The notes: a model not told the origin generated them from the letters alone. A DNA stretch of 64,000 nucleotides from Candidatus Stoquefichus sp. SB1 (GCF_001244545.1 NZ_LN852692.1:124001-188000), one strand, 5' to 3'. Shown: positions 52,651 to 62,780, counted from the first letter of the stretch. Made by a program: numbers and translations.

Positions 52651-53937
52651 ATGAAGTTTATAGATAAAGTCAATATATATGTAGAAGCTGGAAAAGGTGG
52701 CGATGGAGTTGTTGCGTTTAGACGTGAAGCTTATGTTCCTAAAGGTGGTCCAGCTGGTGGCGATGGTGGTAAAGGTGGAAGTGTTATTTTTGAAGCAACA
52801 ACATCTTTATCAACTTTGTTAGATTTTAGATATCGTCGTGAATATATATCTAAAAATGGTGGTCAGGGAATGGCTAAGAAAATGCATGGGGCTGATGCCA
52901 ATGATATGATTTTACAAGTTCCTGTTGGGACAGTGATTTATGATCAAGATACTGGTAAGATTTTAGCAGATTTAACTCACGATAAACAACGTGCAGTGAT
53001 TGCTAAAGGGGGACGTGGTGGACGTGGAAATGCCCGTTTTGCGACTAGTCGTAATCCAGCTCCTACAATTTGTGAACGTGGGGAACCAGGTGAAAAACAT
53101 AATTTGGTTTGTGAGTTGAAATTATTAGCTGATGTTGGGTTAGTCGGTTTTCCATCAGTAGGAAAGTCAACATTTCTTTCAGTTGTAACACGTGCCAAAC
53201 CAGAAATTGCAGATTATCATTTTACGACAATTGTTCCTAATTTAGGTGTGGTTCAGGCAAAGGATGGACGTTCATTTGTTATGGCTGATTTACCTGGATT
53301 AATTGAAGGTGCAAGTCAGGGAAAAGGTTTAGGTCACCAATTTTTAAGACATATTGAAAGATGTCGAGTGATTGTTCATGTCATTGATATGGGTGGCAGT
53401 GAAGGTCGTGATCCTTATGAAGACTATTTAGCTATTAATAAGGAATTAGGTGAATATAAATACCGTTTACTAGAAAGACCACAGATTATTATTGCTAATA
53501 AGATGGATGAACCAAATGCTGATGAAAATTTAAAAGTCTTTAAAGAAAAAATTGGTAATGATATTCCGGTTTTTCCAGTTATTGCTTTAATTCAAGAAGG
53601 TGTTGATATGCCATTATATGCCATTGCTGATTTATTAGATAAAACACCATCATTTACAAGTGAAGAGGAAGAAATGGAAAATAGTGTTCTTTATACTTAT
53701 GAGGGTGATGATGAAATTGGTTTCGAAATTCAAAACGAAGGTAATGGAAATTGGCATGTAACAGGTGCAAAAGTAGAAAGAATTGTTCAAATGTCATCGC
53801 TTGGTAGTGATGATGGGGTCAAACGTTTTGCTCAAAAAATGCGTAATATTGGATTGGATGATGCTTTACGTGTAGCTGGAGTTCAACCTGGCGATACAGT
53901 TTCAATTCTTGATTTTGAGTTTGAATTCTACGAATAA
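52651..53937 (+). CDS. obgE: Obg-family GTPase
   Basis: 428 residues in three domains: the Gly-rich Obg fold (1-158; GGDGVVAFRREAYVPKGGP, GGRGGRGNARFA), the GTPase domain (about 159-330; GFPSVGKSTFLSVV, DLPGLIEGASQGKG, NKMDEP) and the C-terminal OCT domain (about 345-428). It is a ribosome-associated GTPase involved in 50S maturation, stress response and, in Bacillus, sporulation entry. It follows rplU-prp-rpmA as in other Firmicutes. RBS AAGGTGA. Confidence 0.97.
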   Translation: MKFIDKVNIYVEAGKGGDGVVAFRREAYVPKGGPAGGDGGKGGSVIFEATTSLSTLLDFRYRREYISKNGGQGMAKKMHGADANDMILQVPVGTVIYDQDTGKILADLTHDKQRAVIAKGGRGGRGNARFATSRNPAPTICERGEPGEKHNLVCELKLLADVGLVGFPSVGKSTFLSVVTRAKPEIADYHFTTIVPNLGVVQAKDGRSFVMADLPGLIEGASQGKGLGHQFLRHIERCRVIVHVIDMGGSEGRDPYEDYLAINKELGEYKYRLLERPQIIIANKMDEPNADENLKVFKEKIGNDIPVFPVIALIQEGVDMPLYAIADLLDKTPSFTSEEEEMENSVLYTYEGDDEIGFEIQNEGNGNWHVTGAKVERIVQMSSLGSDDGVKRFAQKMRNIGLDDALRVAGVQPGDTVSILDFEFEFYE

Positions 53938-53953
53938 TGAATAGGGGGATAAT

Positions 53954-54637
53954 ATGTTAGGAACGATAGTCAATACTGGAACTGTTCTTTTGGGAAGTCT
54001 TATTGGATTGTTTTTAAATCAGGGAATTCCTGAAAGAATTGCTAATCAAATGATGAAAGCACTTGGCTTGTGTACAATTTTTATTGGTGTTCAAGGAGCT
54101 TTTAAAGGTGAAAATACTTTAATTATGATTGTTTCGATGGTCATTGGTGTCGTTATTGGTGAAGGCATTGATATTGATAAAAGAGTTACAAATACAGTGA
54201 ATCGTTTAGAAGAGAAGTTTGTGAAAAAACAAGATCAAAAACATTCTATTTCTGAAGGATTGATTACATCAAGTTTATTGTTCTGTGTTGGTTCAATGAC
54301 AATTGTTGGCTGTTTAAATGCTGGATTGCTTAATGATAATACGATGCTTTATACAAAGGCAACATTGGATTTTTGTTCATCTATGATTTTTGCCTCAACG
54401 CTTGGAATTGGTGTGATATTGGCTGCGGGTGTAGTTTTGATTTATCAGGGTGGATTGACTTTGCTGGCATCTTTAGCTGCACCACTTTTAACAACTGCAG
54501 TCATTAATGAAATGACTTGTGTTGGTTCTTTGGTTATTATAGCAACTGGACTTAATTTGTTAGGGGTAACGAAAATCAAATTAATGAATTATATTCCAGC
54601 TATGTTTCTACCTATTATTCTTTGTTTATTTATGTAA
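53954..54637 (+). CDS. DUF554 membrane protein (YdfK-type)
   Basis: 227 residues with about six hydrophobic segments. It starts GTIVNTGTVLLGSLIGLFL, the typical DUF554 opening, and carries SLLFCVGSMTIVGCLNAGL (about 112) and DFCSSMIFASTLGIGVILAAG. It is a widespread, uncharacterised putative transporter of Firmicutes. It is a single gene after obgE, closed by its own terminator. RBS GGGGG. Confidence 0.9.
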   Translation: MLGTIVNTGTVLLGSLIGLFLNQGIPERIANQMMKALGLCTIFIGVQGAFKGENTLIMIVSMVIGVVIGEGIDIDKRVTNTVNRLEEKFVKKQDQKHSISEGLITSSLLFCVGSMTIVGCLNAGLLNDNTMLYTKATLDFCSSMIFASTLGIGVILAAGVVLIYQGGLTLLASLAAPLLTTAVINEMTCVGSLVIIATGLNLLGVTKIKLMNYIPAMFLPIILCLFM

Positions 54638-54664
54638 AAAATGAGAAATTTATTCTCATTTTTT
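54636..54664 (+). terminator. Terminator after the DUF554 gene
   Basis: AAAATGAGAA (54638-54647) pairs with TTCTCATTTT (54653-54662); T-run to 54664. Overlaps the stop codon. Confidence 0.8.
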
Positions 54665-54683
54665 AATTTATGTACATTTCTAT

Positions 54684-54691
54684 GTTATAAT
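54684..54691 (+). promoter_or_regulatory. Candidate ruvAB promoter
   Basis: TATAAT at 54686-54691 with TGT before it (extended -10). The -35 is poor. It is about 30 bases before ruvA. Confidence 0.5.
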
Positions 54692-54722
54692 AGTGACAAT
54701 GTTATGAAATAGGAGTAAAGAT

Positions 54723-55289
54723 ATGTATAGTTATATAAAAGGTGTTATTGTAGATATGGCAAGAGATCATATTGTTATTGATAATCAGGGGATTGGTTAT
54801 TTGATTTATGTTTCAAATCCCTATCAGTTTACAAAGGGCAAAGAAACATTGGTTTATGTTTATCAGCAAGTCAAAGAAGATGGTATTGTATTATATGGTT
54901 TTTTAACCAAAGAAGAAAAAGAATTGTTTTTGAAATTGATTTTAGTAAAAGGAATTGGCTGTAAAACAGCTATTGGAATTTTAGCTACAGGTGATGTGAA
55001 TGCAATTATTCAAGCCATTGAATCTAAAAATATTACTTATTTGAAAAAAATTCCTGGCATTGGTCCGAAGGCAGCGCAACAGATTATTTTAGATTTACAG
55101 GGAAAATTCAATGCTGTGATGACTGAGATGGTTTTAACATCAGTTGAATTTGATGAAGCGATAGAAGTCTTAATAGCTTTAGGATATAAACGTCAGGATG
55201 TTGATAAAGTCATGAATAGTTTATCAAATGAACAGTTGGATACAAATGGTTATGTTAAAAAAGCTTTAAGTTTATTAGTGAAGTTATAG
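54723..55289 (+). CDS. ruvA: Holliday junction DNA helicase subunit RuvA
   Basis: 188 residues: an OB-fold (1-65; [19 protein letters not shown]), two helix-hairpin-helix motifs ([33 protein letters not shown], about 75-130), and the C-terminal domain that contacts RuvB (about 142-188). RuvA tetramers bind four-way junctions and load RuvB. RBS TAGGAG. Followed by ruvB after ten bases. Confidence 0.95.
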   Translation: MYSYIKGVIVDMARDHIVIDNQGIGYLIYVSNPYQFTKGKETLVYVYQQVKEDGIVLYGFLTKEEKELFLKLILVKGIGCKTAIGILATGDVNAIIQAIESKNITYLKKIPGIGPKAAQQIILDLQGKFNAVMTEMVLTSVEFDEAIEVLIALGYKRQDVDKVMNSLSNEQLDTNGYVKKALSLLVKL

Positions 55290-55299
55290 GAGGTATCAT

Positions 55300-56292
55300 A
55301 TGGAACGTGATATTTTAGATGTTGAAGAGCATATTGATGATGATGAAAGCCAATTACGTCCTCAATCATTTGATGAATATGTTGGGCAATCACATTTAAA
55401 AGATAATTTAAAAGTATTTGTTGGGGCAGCAAAATTAAGAGATGAATCATTGGATCATGTGCTATTATATGGTCCGCCAGGTTTAGGGAAAACAACAATG
55501 TCAATGATTATTGCTAATGAAATGGGTACGCATCTTAAAATGACGACAGGACCAAGTATTGAAAAGACAGGGGATCTGGTTGCTATATTAACATCATTAG
55601 ATCCAGGTGATGTCCTGTTTATTGATGAGATTCATCGTTTAAATAAAGTTGTTGAAGAAATTTTGTATCCAGCAATGGAAGATTTTTGTGTTGATGTGGT
55701 CATTGGTAAAGAAGCTTCAACGAGGTCAATTAGGATTGATTTGCCACCTTTTACCCTAGTTGGTGCAACAACGCGTGCTGGTGATTTATCAGCGCCTTTG
55801 CGTGATCGTTTTGGAATTGTATCAAAATTAGAATATTATAATCAGGAAGAATTAACCAAAATTATTCATCGAACAAGTCAGGTTTATCATATTCCAATGG
55901 AAGAATCAGCAAAAAGTGAATTAGCAAAACGTTCTCGAGGAACGCCCCGAATTGCCAATCGTTTATTTAGACGAGTGAGAGATTTTGCCCAATACAATGG
56001 TGATGAAACAATCACAAAAGAAAGAACAGTAGAAGCTTTGCAAAGATTAAAAGTAGATGAATTAGGGTTAGATGATGTTGATCATAAATATCTCCTTGGA
56101 ATTATTCAACGTTTTCAAGGTGGACCTGTTGGATTAGAGGCTATTGCAGCTAGTATTGGTGAAGAACCAATGACATTAGAAGATGTTTATGAACCTTATT
56201 TATTACAGACAGGTTTAATTAAAAGAACGCCTAGAGGTCGTGTTGTGACTGAAATGGCTTATCAGCATTTTCATATTATCAAAGAATCTTAG
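55300..56292 (+). CDS. ruvB: Holliday junction branch-migration motor RuvB
   Basis: 330 residues. AAA+ motifs: Walker [12 protein letters not shown] near 55, Walker [11 protein letters not shown] near 105, sensor [20 protein letters not shown] near 148; the C-terminal winged helix is [14 protein letters not shown] near 306. It pumps DNA through RuvA during recombination. RBS AGGAGGT. The terminator overlaps the stop. Confidence 0.97.
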   Translation: MERDILDVEEHIDDDESQLRPQSFDEYVGQSHLKDNLKVFVGAAKLRDESLDHVLLYGPPGLGKTTMSMIIANEMGTHLKMTTGPSIEKTGDLVAILTSLDPGDVLFIDEIHRLNKVVEEILYPAMEDFCVDVVIGKEASTRSIRIDLPPFTLVGATTRAGDLSAPLRDRFGIVSKLEYYNQEELTKIIHRTSQVYHIPMEESAKSELAKRSRGTPRIANRLFRRVRDFAQYNGDETITKERTVEALQRLKVDELGLDDVDHKYLLGIIQRFQGGPVGLEAIAASIGEEPMTLEDVYEPYLLQTGLIKRTPRGRVVTEMAYQHFHIIKES

Positions 56293-56306
56293 GATTCTTT
56301 TTTTTA
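56281..56306 (+). terminator. ruvB terminator
   Basis: AAAGAATC (56281-56288) pairs with GATTCTTT (56293-56300) around TTAG, then Ts. It overlaps the ruvB stop. Confidence 0.82.
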
Positions 56307-56324
56307 TTTGAAAAGGAGGCTATT

Positions 56325-56798
56325 ATGAAAAGAAAATATCAAGTCATAGGTATTTTTATTTTGTTGTTATGTTCAGTTATTTATGATTTTCCACGTACTA
56401 CACAGGAAACTATAGAAACAGAACCTTTATCATACGTCACTTTAGAAGGTGCTTTTTTAAAAAATGGGAAATATGAGTTCACAGGTCATAAATATGTCCG
56501 TGATATTGTCTTGGAGGTTGGAGTTAAAGATAATGCGAATCTCAATGCTTTATCTTTAGAACAAGAAGTTATTGATGAATCCCGTTTGTATTTACCATTG
56601 CAGCAGGAAACATGTATTTCTTTAAATCATGCCAGTCAAGAAGAATTAATGACACTCAAAGGAATAGGTGAAAAAACAGCTCAAAAAATTATTGATTATC
56701 GTCAAAATCAGCCTTTTTTAAGATTGGAGGATATTATGAATATTAGTGGAATAGGTGAAAAGACATATTTACGATTGAGAGATTCATTATGTTTATAA
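56325..56798 (+). CDS. comEA: Competence DNA-binding protein ComEA
   Basis: 157 residues. A signal anchor (about 4-21), an SLBB-like domain (about 35-95) and a pair of helix-hairpin-helix motifs (MTLKGIGEKTAQKIIDYR near 107; MNISGIGEKTYLRLRD near 137) that bind double-stranded DNA outside the membrane. It passes DNA to ComEC. RBS AAAGGAGG. It overlaps comEC by ten bases. Confidence 0.92.
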   Translation: MKRKYQVIGIFILLLCSVIYDFPRTTQETIETEPLSYVTLEGAFLKNGKYEFTGHKYVRDIVLEVGVKDNANLNALSLEQEVIDESRLYLPLQQETCISLNHASQEELMTLKGIGEKTAQKIIDYRQNQPFLRLEDIMNISGIGEKTYLRLRDSLCL

Positions 56799-58777
56799 GA
56801 TATCATCTTTTTTATTATGCTATTGGTTGTTTGTTAGTGGTTCTTGGTCGGTTTTGTCATCCTATATTTTATTTTGTTTTTATGATGATTGGATTATGGG
56901 GGTTATGGAGGTTTGGTTGGAAGTATTTAAGTTTGCTTTTGATTTTAAGTGGCCTGCTTTTTTTATTACCTATTCATATCAGTGAACTTCCAAGTCAATT
57001 ATCAGGAAAAGTTATGAAGGTGAGTGAGAATTATTGTTATTTAAAAACTGATATAGGAACAGTGAAACTCTATCATGATGAGCAATTAGAGTACAATGAT
57101 TTAATTAGCGTCAATGTGAAACCTTTAGATATGAATGAAAATACAAATGATTATGCATTTAATGAAAAACTTTATTTATATGGTCAACGTGTCTTTTATA
57201 AAGCAACATGTCAAAAACTGCTGACACAAGAGCACAATCCTAGTTTTTATCATTGGTTACAACAACGTTTTTCAAATCAAACACAGATTCAAGATTATCA
57301 ACGTTTATTTTTACTTGGAGAAAGAAGTGAATCAATAGAAAATGATTATCAGCAGCTTGCTCAATTATCACTGGTTCATTTATTTGCTTTATCAGGAATG
57401 CATATTCATATTTTAGTATTAGGATTCAAAAGAATTTTTGGTCTTTTTTTTCAGCAATTCTTATCACGTCTTTTTAGCTATTTTTGTTTAGCAATCTATA
57501 TTTTTTCCTTGCCTATGCAAATTTCTTTGTATCGGGCTTTTTTTGTTCTTGTTTTATATGATCTTTTTAAAAAATGGTTTCATGAATTAGATGTTTTATC
57601 TTTTTTAGTCATTGTTTCTTTATTTTATAATCCTTATATTATCTATAATATTTCTTTTGTTTTTTCCTATTTTATATATTTTATTGTTATTTTGACAAAA
57701 CAAAGAAAAAATTCATCATTACTTATTTATACCTCAACACTCCCCATTATTTTAAATTTAAACTATCAGATTCCATTAATCAGTTATCTTGTCAGTTCAT
57801 TTCTTACACCTTATATTGAAATCTTTTATGGATTATGCTGGTTATCAGTCCTTGGCTTATGGAGTATTCCGATTTTATCTGTATGGATTTCTTTATTTCA
57901 AAGTCTTTTATCTTTTTTAGATGCACTTACACCGTTTTTGAACATAGCTAAACCTAATTTCTTGTTTATTGTAGTATATTATATTATCTATTTTCTTATT
58001 CTGTATTCTTTAGAGCTAAAACAACCTATTCAAAAATATATTGCGATTATGTTGGCTTTGTTTATTTCTTTTTTTGTATATAGTCGCTATAAAATATATG
58101 GTGAAATCACCATGATAGATGTTGGACAGGGCGATTGTACACTTATTCGTTTACCTATGAATCAAGGGAATATTTTAATTGATACAGGAGGTATTAAGGA
58201 TTATGATTTAGCGACTCAAACATTGATTCCCTATTTTCGAGCGATTGGTATTGACCAGTTAGATTATGTTTATATTTCACATAATGATTATGATCATTGT
58301 GGAGCACTTACATCTTTACATGAGCATTTTCCAATTAAACATATTGTTGAGAGTTATGAACAAAAACGTCAAATTGGCTGTGCGACGATTCAAATGTTAA
58401 AAAGTGATCGTATTTATACTGAAAAAAATGATCAGTCTTTAGTCATGTATGTTCAATTACCTGCTTGTTCACTTTTGCTGACTGGAGATGCTTCTACACA
58501 AGTAGAAAGTGATTTATCATCTCAACTGCAAAACTTAGATGTAGATATTTTAAAAGTTTCACATCATGGTAGTCGCAGTGCAACTTCATCACAGTTTTTA
58601 AATGATATTACTCCCAGCATTGCTATGATTGGCGTGAAAAAGAATAACCTTTATCATCATCCTTCTGATGAAGTTATTGAAAGATTACAGAGAAAGAAAA
58701 TAACGATTTTAAGAACTGATCAAGATGGCATGTTTCACATACGATTTTATGGAAAATCACGTTACATTTTGAAATGA
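56789..58777 (+). CDS. comEC: DNA internalisation channel ComEC/Rec2
   Basis: 662 residues. An N-terminal membrane block and an OB-like extracellular domain (about 50-140), then the Competence domain with about eight helices (about 180-430; LVHLFALSGMHIHILVLGFK), then a metallo-beta-lactamase-like domain (about 435-662) with DVGQGDCTLIRLP, ISHNDYDHCGALTSL and SHHGSRSATSSQF. The last domain is thought to degrade the non-transported strand. It is full length and undamaged. The other uptake genes (comG pilus, comFA) are not in the window. Confidence 0.94.
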   Translation: MFIRYHLFYYAIGCLLVVLGRFCHPIFYFVFMMIGLWGLWRFGWKYLSLLLILSGLLFLLPIHISELPSQLSGKVMKVSENYCYLKTDIGTVKLYHDEQLEYNDLISVNVKPLDMNENTNDYAFNEKLYLYGQRVFYKATCQKLLTQEHNPSFYHWLQQRFSNQTQIQDYQRLFLLGERSESIENDYQQLAQLSLVHLFALSGMHIHILVLGFKRIFGLFFQQFLSRLFSYFCLAIYIFSLPMQISLYRAFFVLVLYDLFKKWFHELDVLSFLVIVSLFYNPYIIYNISFVFSYFIYFIVILTKQRKNSSLLIYTSTLPIILNLNYQIPLISYLVSSFLTPYIEIFYGLCWLSVLGLWSIPILSVWISLFQSLLSFLDALTPFLNIAKPNFLFIVVYYIIYFLILYSLELKQPIQKYIAIMLALFISFFVYSRYKIYGEITMIDVGQGDCTLIRLPMNQGNILIDTGGIKDYDLATQTLIPYFRAIGIDQLDYVYISHNDYDHCGALTSLHEHFPIKHIVESYEQKRQIGCATIQMLKSDRIYTEKNDQSLVMYVQLPACSLLLTGDASTQVESDLSSQLQNLDVDILKVSHHGSRSATSSQFLNDITPSIAMIGVKKNNLYHHPSDEVIERLQRKKITILRTDQDGMFHIRFYGKSRYILK

Positions 58778-58789
58778 TTCATGTATAAT
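58761..58789 (+). promoter_or_regulatory. Candidate holA promoter within the comEC 3' end
   Basis: GTTACA (58761-58766), 17-base spacer, TATAAT (58784-58789), 22 bases before the holA start. Confidence 0.5.
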
Positions 58790-58810
58790 GAATAAAGTGA
58801 GGTGGTCAAA

Positions 58811-59788
58811 ATGAATTATGTGATTTATGGTGAAGAGAAACTTTTAATGGAACAAAAGTTAACAGCATTGAAAAAGAAATATCATATTCATGAAGAAGAA
58901 ATGAATATGATGACCTATTGGTGTAATGAGACACCTATGTCTGCTATTATTGAGGATGCTTTAACACCACCTTTTTTAACTGAATATAAGATGATAGTTG
59001 TTAAAAATCCTCTTTTTTTAACAACTCAAAAACAAAAAGATGTTAGTGAAGAGGATATCAAAATGTTTCTAAAATACTTATCACAAGAAAATCCAACAAC
59101 TGTCTTTGTTATTTATCATGATCAGAAAAACTTTGATGAGCGTAAGAAAGTTGTCAAAACGATTCGTAAAAGTACACAATTTATTGATGTTGAAAAGATG
59201 GATTATCATCAATTATATAAAGTCACTGCACAAGCAATTAAGAGTAGACATTGTGAGATAGAAGAAGATGCTTTAGAACTTTTTTTATCACGTATGCCCA
59301 GTGATCTATTAGAAATATCACAGGAAGTTAATAAACTCTGTCTATATACCAATCATATTACAAAAGAAGTTATTGATGTTATGGTTGTTAAGCAAGTGGA
59401 AGAAAATGTTTTTGAATTAACAAAGGCAATACTCAATAAAGAATTAGCCAAAAGTATTCAAATTTATAAGGATTTAATAATGAATAATGAAGAACCGATT
59501 AAATTGATTGTTTTAATTGCCAATTCTATGCGTTTATTATATCAAGTGAAATTATTAGATCGTAAAGGATATAATGATCGAGAAATTGGTCAAATTTTAT
59601 CTTTAAATCCATATCGACTTAAATATGTTAGACAAGATGGAAAAGATTATGATATCCAGGAACTTTTAAAGAAAATTGATGAATTATCTGAACTTGATGT
59701 TCAGATTAAGACTGGTAAGATTGATAGATATCGAGGATTAGAATTATTTTTAATGCGTTTAGGAGGAAATAGTGAATGGAATCATTAA
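58811..59788 (+). CDS. holA: DNA polymerase III delta subunit
   Basis: 325 residues. The divergent AAA+ clamp-loader fold opens NYVIYGEEKLLMEQKL and contains IIEDALTPPFLTEYKMIVVKNP near 45, SRMPSDLLEISQEVNKLCLY near 160 and the C-terminal helical collar with GQILSLNPYRLKYVRQ near 262. It opens the beta clamp for loading. It follows comEC as in Bacillus (yqeN). ATG 58811 is preferred to GTG 58802, which overlaps the RBS GAGGTGG. The end overlaps the serine dehydratase start by 13 bases. Confidence 0.9.
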   Translation: MNYVIYGEEKLLMEQKLTALKKKYHIHEEEMNMMTYWCNETPMSAIIEDALTPPFLTEYKMIVVKNPLFLTTQKQKDVSEEDIKMFLKYLSQENPTTVFVIYHDQKNFDERKKVVKTIRKSTQFIDVEKMDYHQLYKVTAQAIKSRHCEIEEDALELFLSRMPSDLLEISQEVNKLCLYTNHITKEVIDVMVVKQVEENVFELTKAILNKELAKSIQIYKDLIMNNEEPIKLIVLIANSMRLLYQVKLLDRKGYNDREIGQILSLNPYRLKYVRQDGKDYDIQELLKKIDELSELDVQIKTGKIDRYRGLELFLMRLGGNSEWNH

Positions 59789-60981
59789 GAGAATTATATA
59801 AGATAGGTGTGGGACCTTCTTCTTCCCATACAATGGGGCCCCAAAGAGCAGCCCAAAGAATTTTAGAGTTATATCCAGATGCTTTGCGTTTTCATGTTGA
59901 TTTACACGGCTCTTTAGCTTTAACTGGGAAGGGACATTTAACTGATTTTATTATTGAAAAAACGTTTGCTCCTAAACCTGTTACTTTTTCATTTAAAAGT
60001 GATGCTTTAGCTTATCATCCTAATGGTATGATTATTCATGTTTATAATCAGGATGATCAGGAAATAAAAGCAATTGAAGTGTATTCAATTGGTGGTGGAT
60101 CTATTCTTTTTAAAGGTGATATGGAAGAAAAGCCAAGACAGGTTTATCAACAAAAAAATATGGATGAAATTTTAAATTATGTAGATACCCATGGTATTTC
60201 ATTATATGAATATGTTTTGGTTAATGAAGGTGAAGATTTTGATCATTATCTTTCAACGATTTTAGAAGCGATGTTTCAAAGTGTAGAAAATGGACTTAAA
60301 AAAGAAGGCATTATCCATGGCCAGTTAAAATTAAAAAGAGTAGCAAAATCAATGTTTCAACAAGCACAAAATACACGTCGTGAAGCAGATCGAGAAAGAT
60401 TATTTATTTCTAGTTATGCATATGCAGTTGCTGAAGAAAATGCTGATGGGGGTCAAATTGTAACAGCTCCAACATGTGGAGCTAGTGGTATTATGCCAGC
60501 TATTTTATATTATTGTTATAAACAATTACATATTGAGAAAAAGGATTTAATTAAAGCATTGGCTGTTGGTGGTTTGTTTGGTAATGTCGTGAAAACAAAT
60601 GCAACGATTTCTGGTGCTGATGGGGGTTGTCAGGCGGAAGTAGGAACAGCTTGTGCAATGGCAGCTGCAACCATGGCTTGGATTTATGAATTAAATAATT
60701 CTCTAATTGAATATGCTGCTGAAATGGGACTTGAACATAATTTAGGATTAACATGTGATCCAGTTGGTGGTTATGTACAAATTCCATGCATTGAAAGAAA
60801 TGGTTATGGGTCTTTGCGTGCTTTAGATGCTGCTATGATGGCAAAGCAATTAGGATATCTACGAAAAAATAAGGTGTCATTTGATACGATTGTGAAAGTA
60901 ATGAAAGAGACAGGAAAAGATTTATCAAGTGCTTATAAAGAAACTTCATTAGGCGGTTTAGCAAAGGAATTTGGTTTATAA
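59776..60981 (+). CDS. Iron-sulfur L-serine dehydratase, single-chain form
   Basis: 401 residues. The beta domain (about 1-150) starts with GVGPSSSHTMGPQRAA; the alpha domain follows in the same chain (TAPTCGASGIMPA near 233; SGADGGCQAEVGTACAMAAA near 275; LTCDPVGGYVQIPCIERN near 325), whose cysteines hold the 4Fe-4S cluster. Most Firmicutes encode these as two genes (sdaAB and sdaAA); here they are fused. It deaminates L-serine to pyruvate and ammonia. It is an odd neighbour between holA and hemW. The stop overlaps the hemW start. Confidence 0.92.
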   Translation: MESLRELYKIGVGPSSSHTMGPQRAAQRILELYPDALRFHVDLHGSLALTGKGHLTDFIIEKTFAPKPVTFSFKSDALAYHPNGMIIHVYNQDDQEIKAIEVYSIGGGSILFKGDMEEKPRQVYQQKNMDEILNYVDTHGISLYEYVLVNEGEDFDHYLSTILEAMFQSVENGLKKEGIIHGQLKLKRVAKSMFQQAQNTRREADRERLFISSYAYAVAEENADGGQIVTAPTCGASGIMPAILYYCYKQLHIEKKDLIKALAVGGLFGNVVKTNATISGADGGCQAEVGTACAMAAATMAWIYELNNSLIEYAAEMGLEHNLGLTCDPVGGYVQIPCIERNGYGSLRALDAAMMAKQLGYLRKNKVSFDTIVKVMKETGKDLSSAYKETSLGGLAKEFGL

Positions 60982-62066
60982 TGAAATCACTCTATGTCCA
61001 TATTCCTTTTTGTGATCATATTTGTACATATTGTGATTTTTGTAAAGTTTTTTATAAAGAAGAGTGGGTTGATCAATATTTAGATGCTTTATCTTATGAA
61101 ATATCTGATAAAGGATTAAATGGTGATTATGATACGATTTATATTGGTGGCGGAACTCCTAGTTCATTAAATTTAATACAACTTCAAAAGTTATTTGATA
61201 TTTTGCTGCCACTTAGTCATTCCATAAAGGAATTCACAATTGAAGTGAATCCTGAATCTATGGATGAAGAAAAACTGGATTTGTTTATACAATATCATGT
61301 GAATCGATTAAGTATTGGGGTTCAAACATTTCATGATGATCTTTTAAAACATATTGGAAGATATCATGCTGCTTCTCAGGCAATTCAATTGATAACGCTT
61401 GCTAAACAAAAAGGGATTAAAGATATAAATGTTGATTTGATTTATGGTTTGCCTCATCAGACACTTCATGATCTTCAACAAGATATTGAGCAAATAAGAT
61501 GTTTAGATGTTTCACATGTTTCTATTTATTCATTAATATTGGAAGAACACACATTACTTAATCATCAAAATTATCAGCCCTTGGATGATGAGCAGGATGC
61601 TTATTGGTATCAGTATATTAATGATAACCTAAAAAAGATTGGCTTTACTCATTACGAAGTGAGTAATTATTATAAAGGAAAACCATCTTTACATAATTTG
61701 GTTTATTGGCATTATCAGGATTATGATGGTATAGGTTTATCTGCCCATTCTCTAAAGAAACATCATCGTTTAGAAAATACGAAAAGTTTAACTCAGTATC
61801 TTAACCATTACTATTTATCTGAAGATATTAAACTCTCACAAGATGATGAATTATTCGAAAAAATCATGATGGGACTAAGATTAACTGAAGGTATTTGCAT
61901 TGCTGAGATGAATGAGTTGTTTGATATTGATTTTTTAATTCGATTTGAAACACCTATTCAAAAATATCTTCATTATAATATGTTAGAAATAAAAGATGGT
62001 TACTTAACAACAACATCTTTAGGAATGAATTATCTTAATACAATTCTTGTTGATTTTTTAGATTGA
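60981..62066 (+). CDS. hemW: Radical SAM heme chaperone HemW
   Basis: 361 residues. The cluster motif CDHICTYCDFC is at about 10-20, with the extra Cys of HemW-type proteins. IYIGGGTPSSL near 54, EVNPESM near 89 and LSIGVQTFHDDLLKHIGR near 108 follow. HemW was long annotated as oxygen-independent coproporphyrinogen oxidase but lacks that activity and is thought to deliver heme. In Firmicutes it usually sits before hrcA-grpE-dnaK; those genes do not follow here. The start overlaps the upstream stop (TAATG). Confidence 0.93.
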   Translation: MKSLYVHIPFCDHICTYCDFCKVFYKEEWVDQYLDALSYEISDKGLNGDYDTIYIGGGTPSSLNLIQLQKLFDILLPLSHSIKEFTIEVNPESMDEEKLDLFIQYHVNRLSIGVQTFHDDLLKHIGRYHAASQAIQLITLAKQKGIKDINVDLIYGLPHQTLHDLQQDIEQIRCLDVSHVSIYSLILEEHTLLNHQNYQPLDDEQDAYWYQYINDNLKKIGFTHYEVSNYYKGKPSLHNLVYWHYQDYDGIGLSAHSLKKHHRLENTKSLTQYLNHYYLSEDIKLSQDDELFEKIMMGLRLTEGICIAEMNELFDIDFLIRFETPIQKYLHYNMLEIKDGYLTTTSLGMNYLNTILVDFLD

Positions 62067-62117
62067 TCAGAATTAAAAAATATTTTTCAAAGTATCAAAA
62101 TTAATAAAAGGTGGTTA

Positions 62118-62729
62118 ATGATGGGAGAAATACTGAATGATTTAAGTGGATTTTTAAATGGAGCATTGATTGTCAGCTGTTTTTTTATTATCTATTTTGG
62201 TGTGAGAAATATATGTTTTCAATTGATAAAATATTATTTTGTAATAATAGAAATGATATTGATATGGATAACAGTTCGTTATTTTATGGAAAATGAAGTC
62301 TTAGATTTAGGAATGCTTATATTATTAATTTTTTATCAAGGTTTGCTTATTTATTTTGTAAAAGTCGATTATCCAAAAGATTCATCCCATCAAAAAATAT
62401 ATTTTAAAATCTCACATAGTCATTTTCTTCCAGTGATGATTATAGGGATTCAGGAAATTAAGTGTGAAAATATTGATTGCTTTGTAGAGACTTTAAATTA
62501 TTTATTAGATACTCATGAAACAATGAAGAAGAAGGCTTTTTGTTTTTTTGAATATGAAGAAAACTATATTACTTTTCGCGCTCTTTTTTTAAAACAATCT
62601 GATATGAATATGTTCATTGAGGGTAAGGATTTATTAGAATTTGAAATTGAAAATATAGGAAAAGGTGGTTCGCTTGAAGTACGCTATCAATATCATGATC
62701 TCTATTTATCTTTAGTTGATCATTTTTAG
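62118..62729 (+). CDS. Membrane protein of unknown function (203 residues)
   Basis: Three hydrophobic segments fill the first half (about 13-32, 38-57 and 64-83). The C-terminal half (about 90-203) is soluble, with scattered cysteines and acidic patches. No family recognised. AAGGTGG precedes a double ATG (62118, 62121). It is 52 bases before the 52-residue membrane protein and may belong with it and with the decayed peptide-export genes further on; that is a guess from proximity. Confidence 0.65.
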   Translation: MMGEILNDLSGFLNGALIVSCFFIIYFGVRNICFQLIKYYFVIIEMILIWITVRYFMENEVLDLGMLILLIFYQGLLIYFVKVDYPKDSSHQKIYFKISHSHFLPVMIIGIQEIKCENIDCFVETLNYLLDTHETMKKKAFCFFEYEENYITFRALFLKQSDMNMFIEGKDLLEFEIENIGKGGSLEVRYQYHDLYLSLVDHF

Positions 62730-62780
62730 GTAAGTTATTATTTTTCATTTAAAGAAATGATTTATGAGAAAGGATAATAC

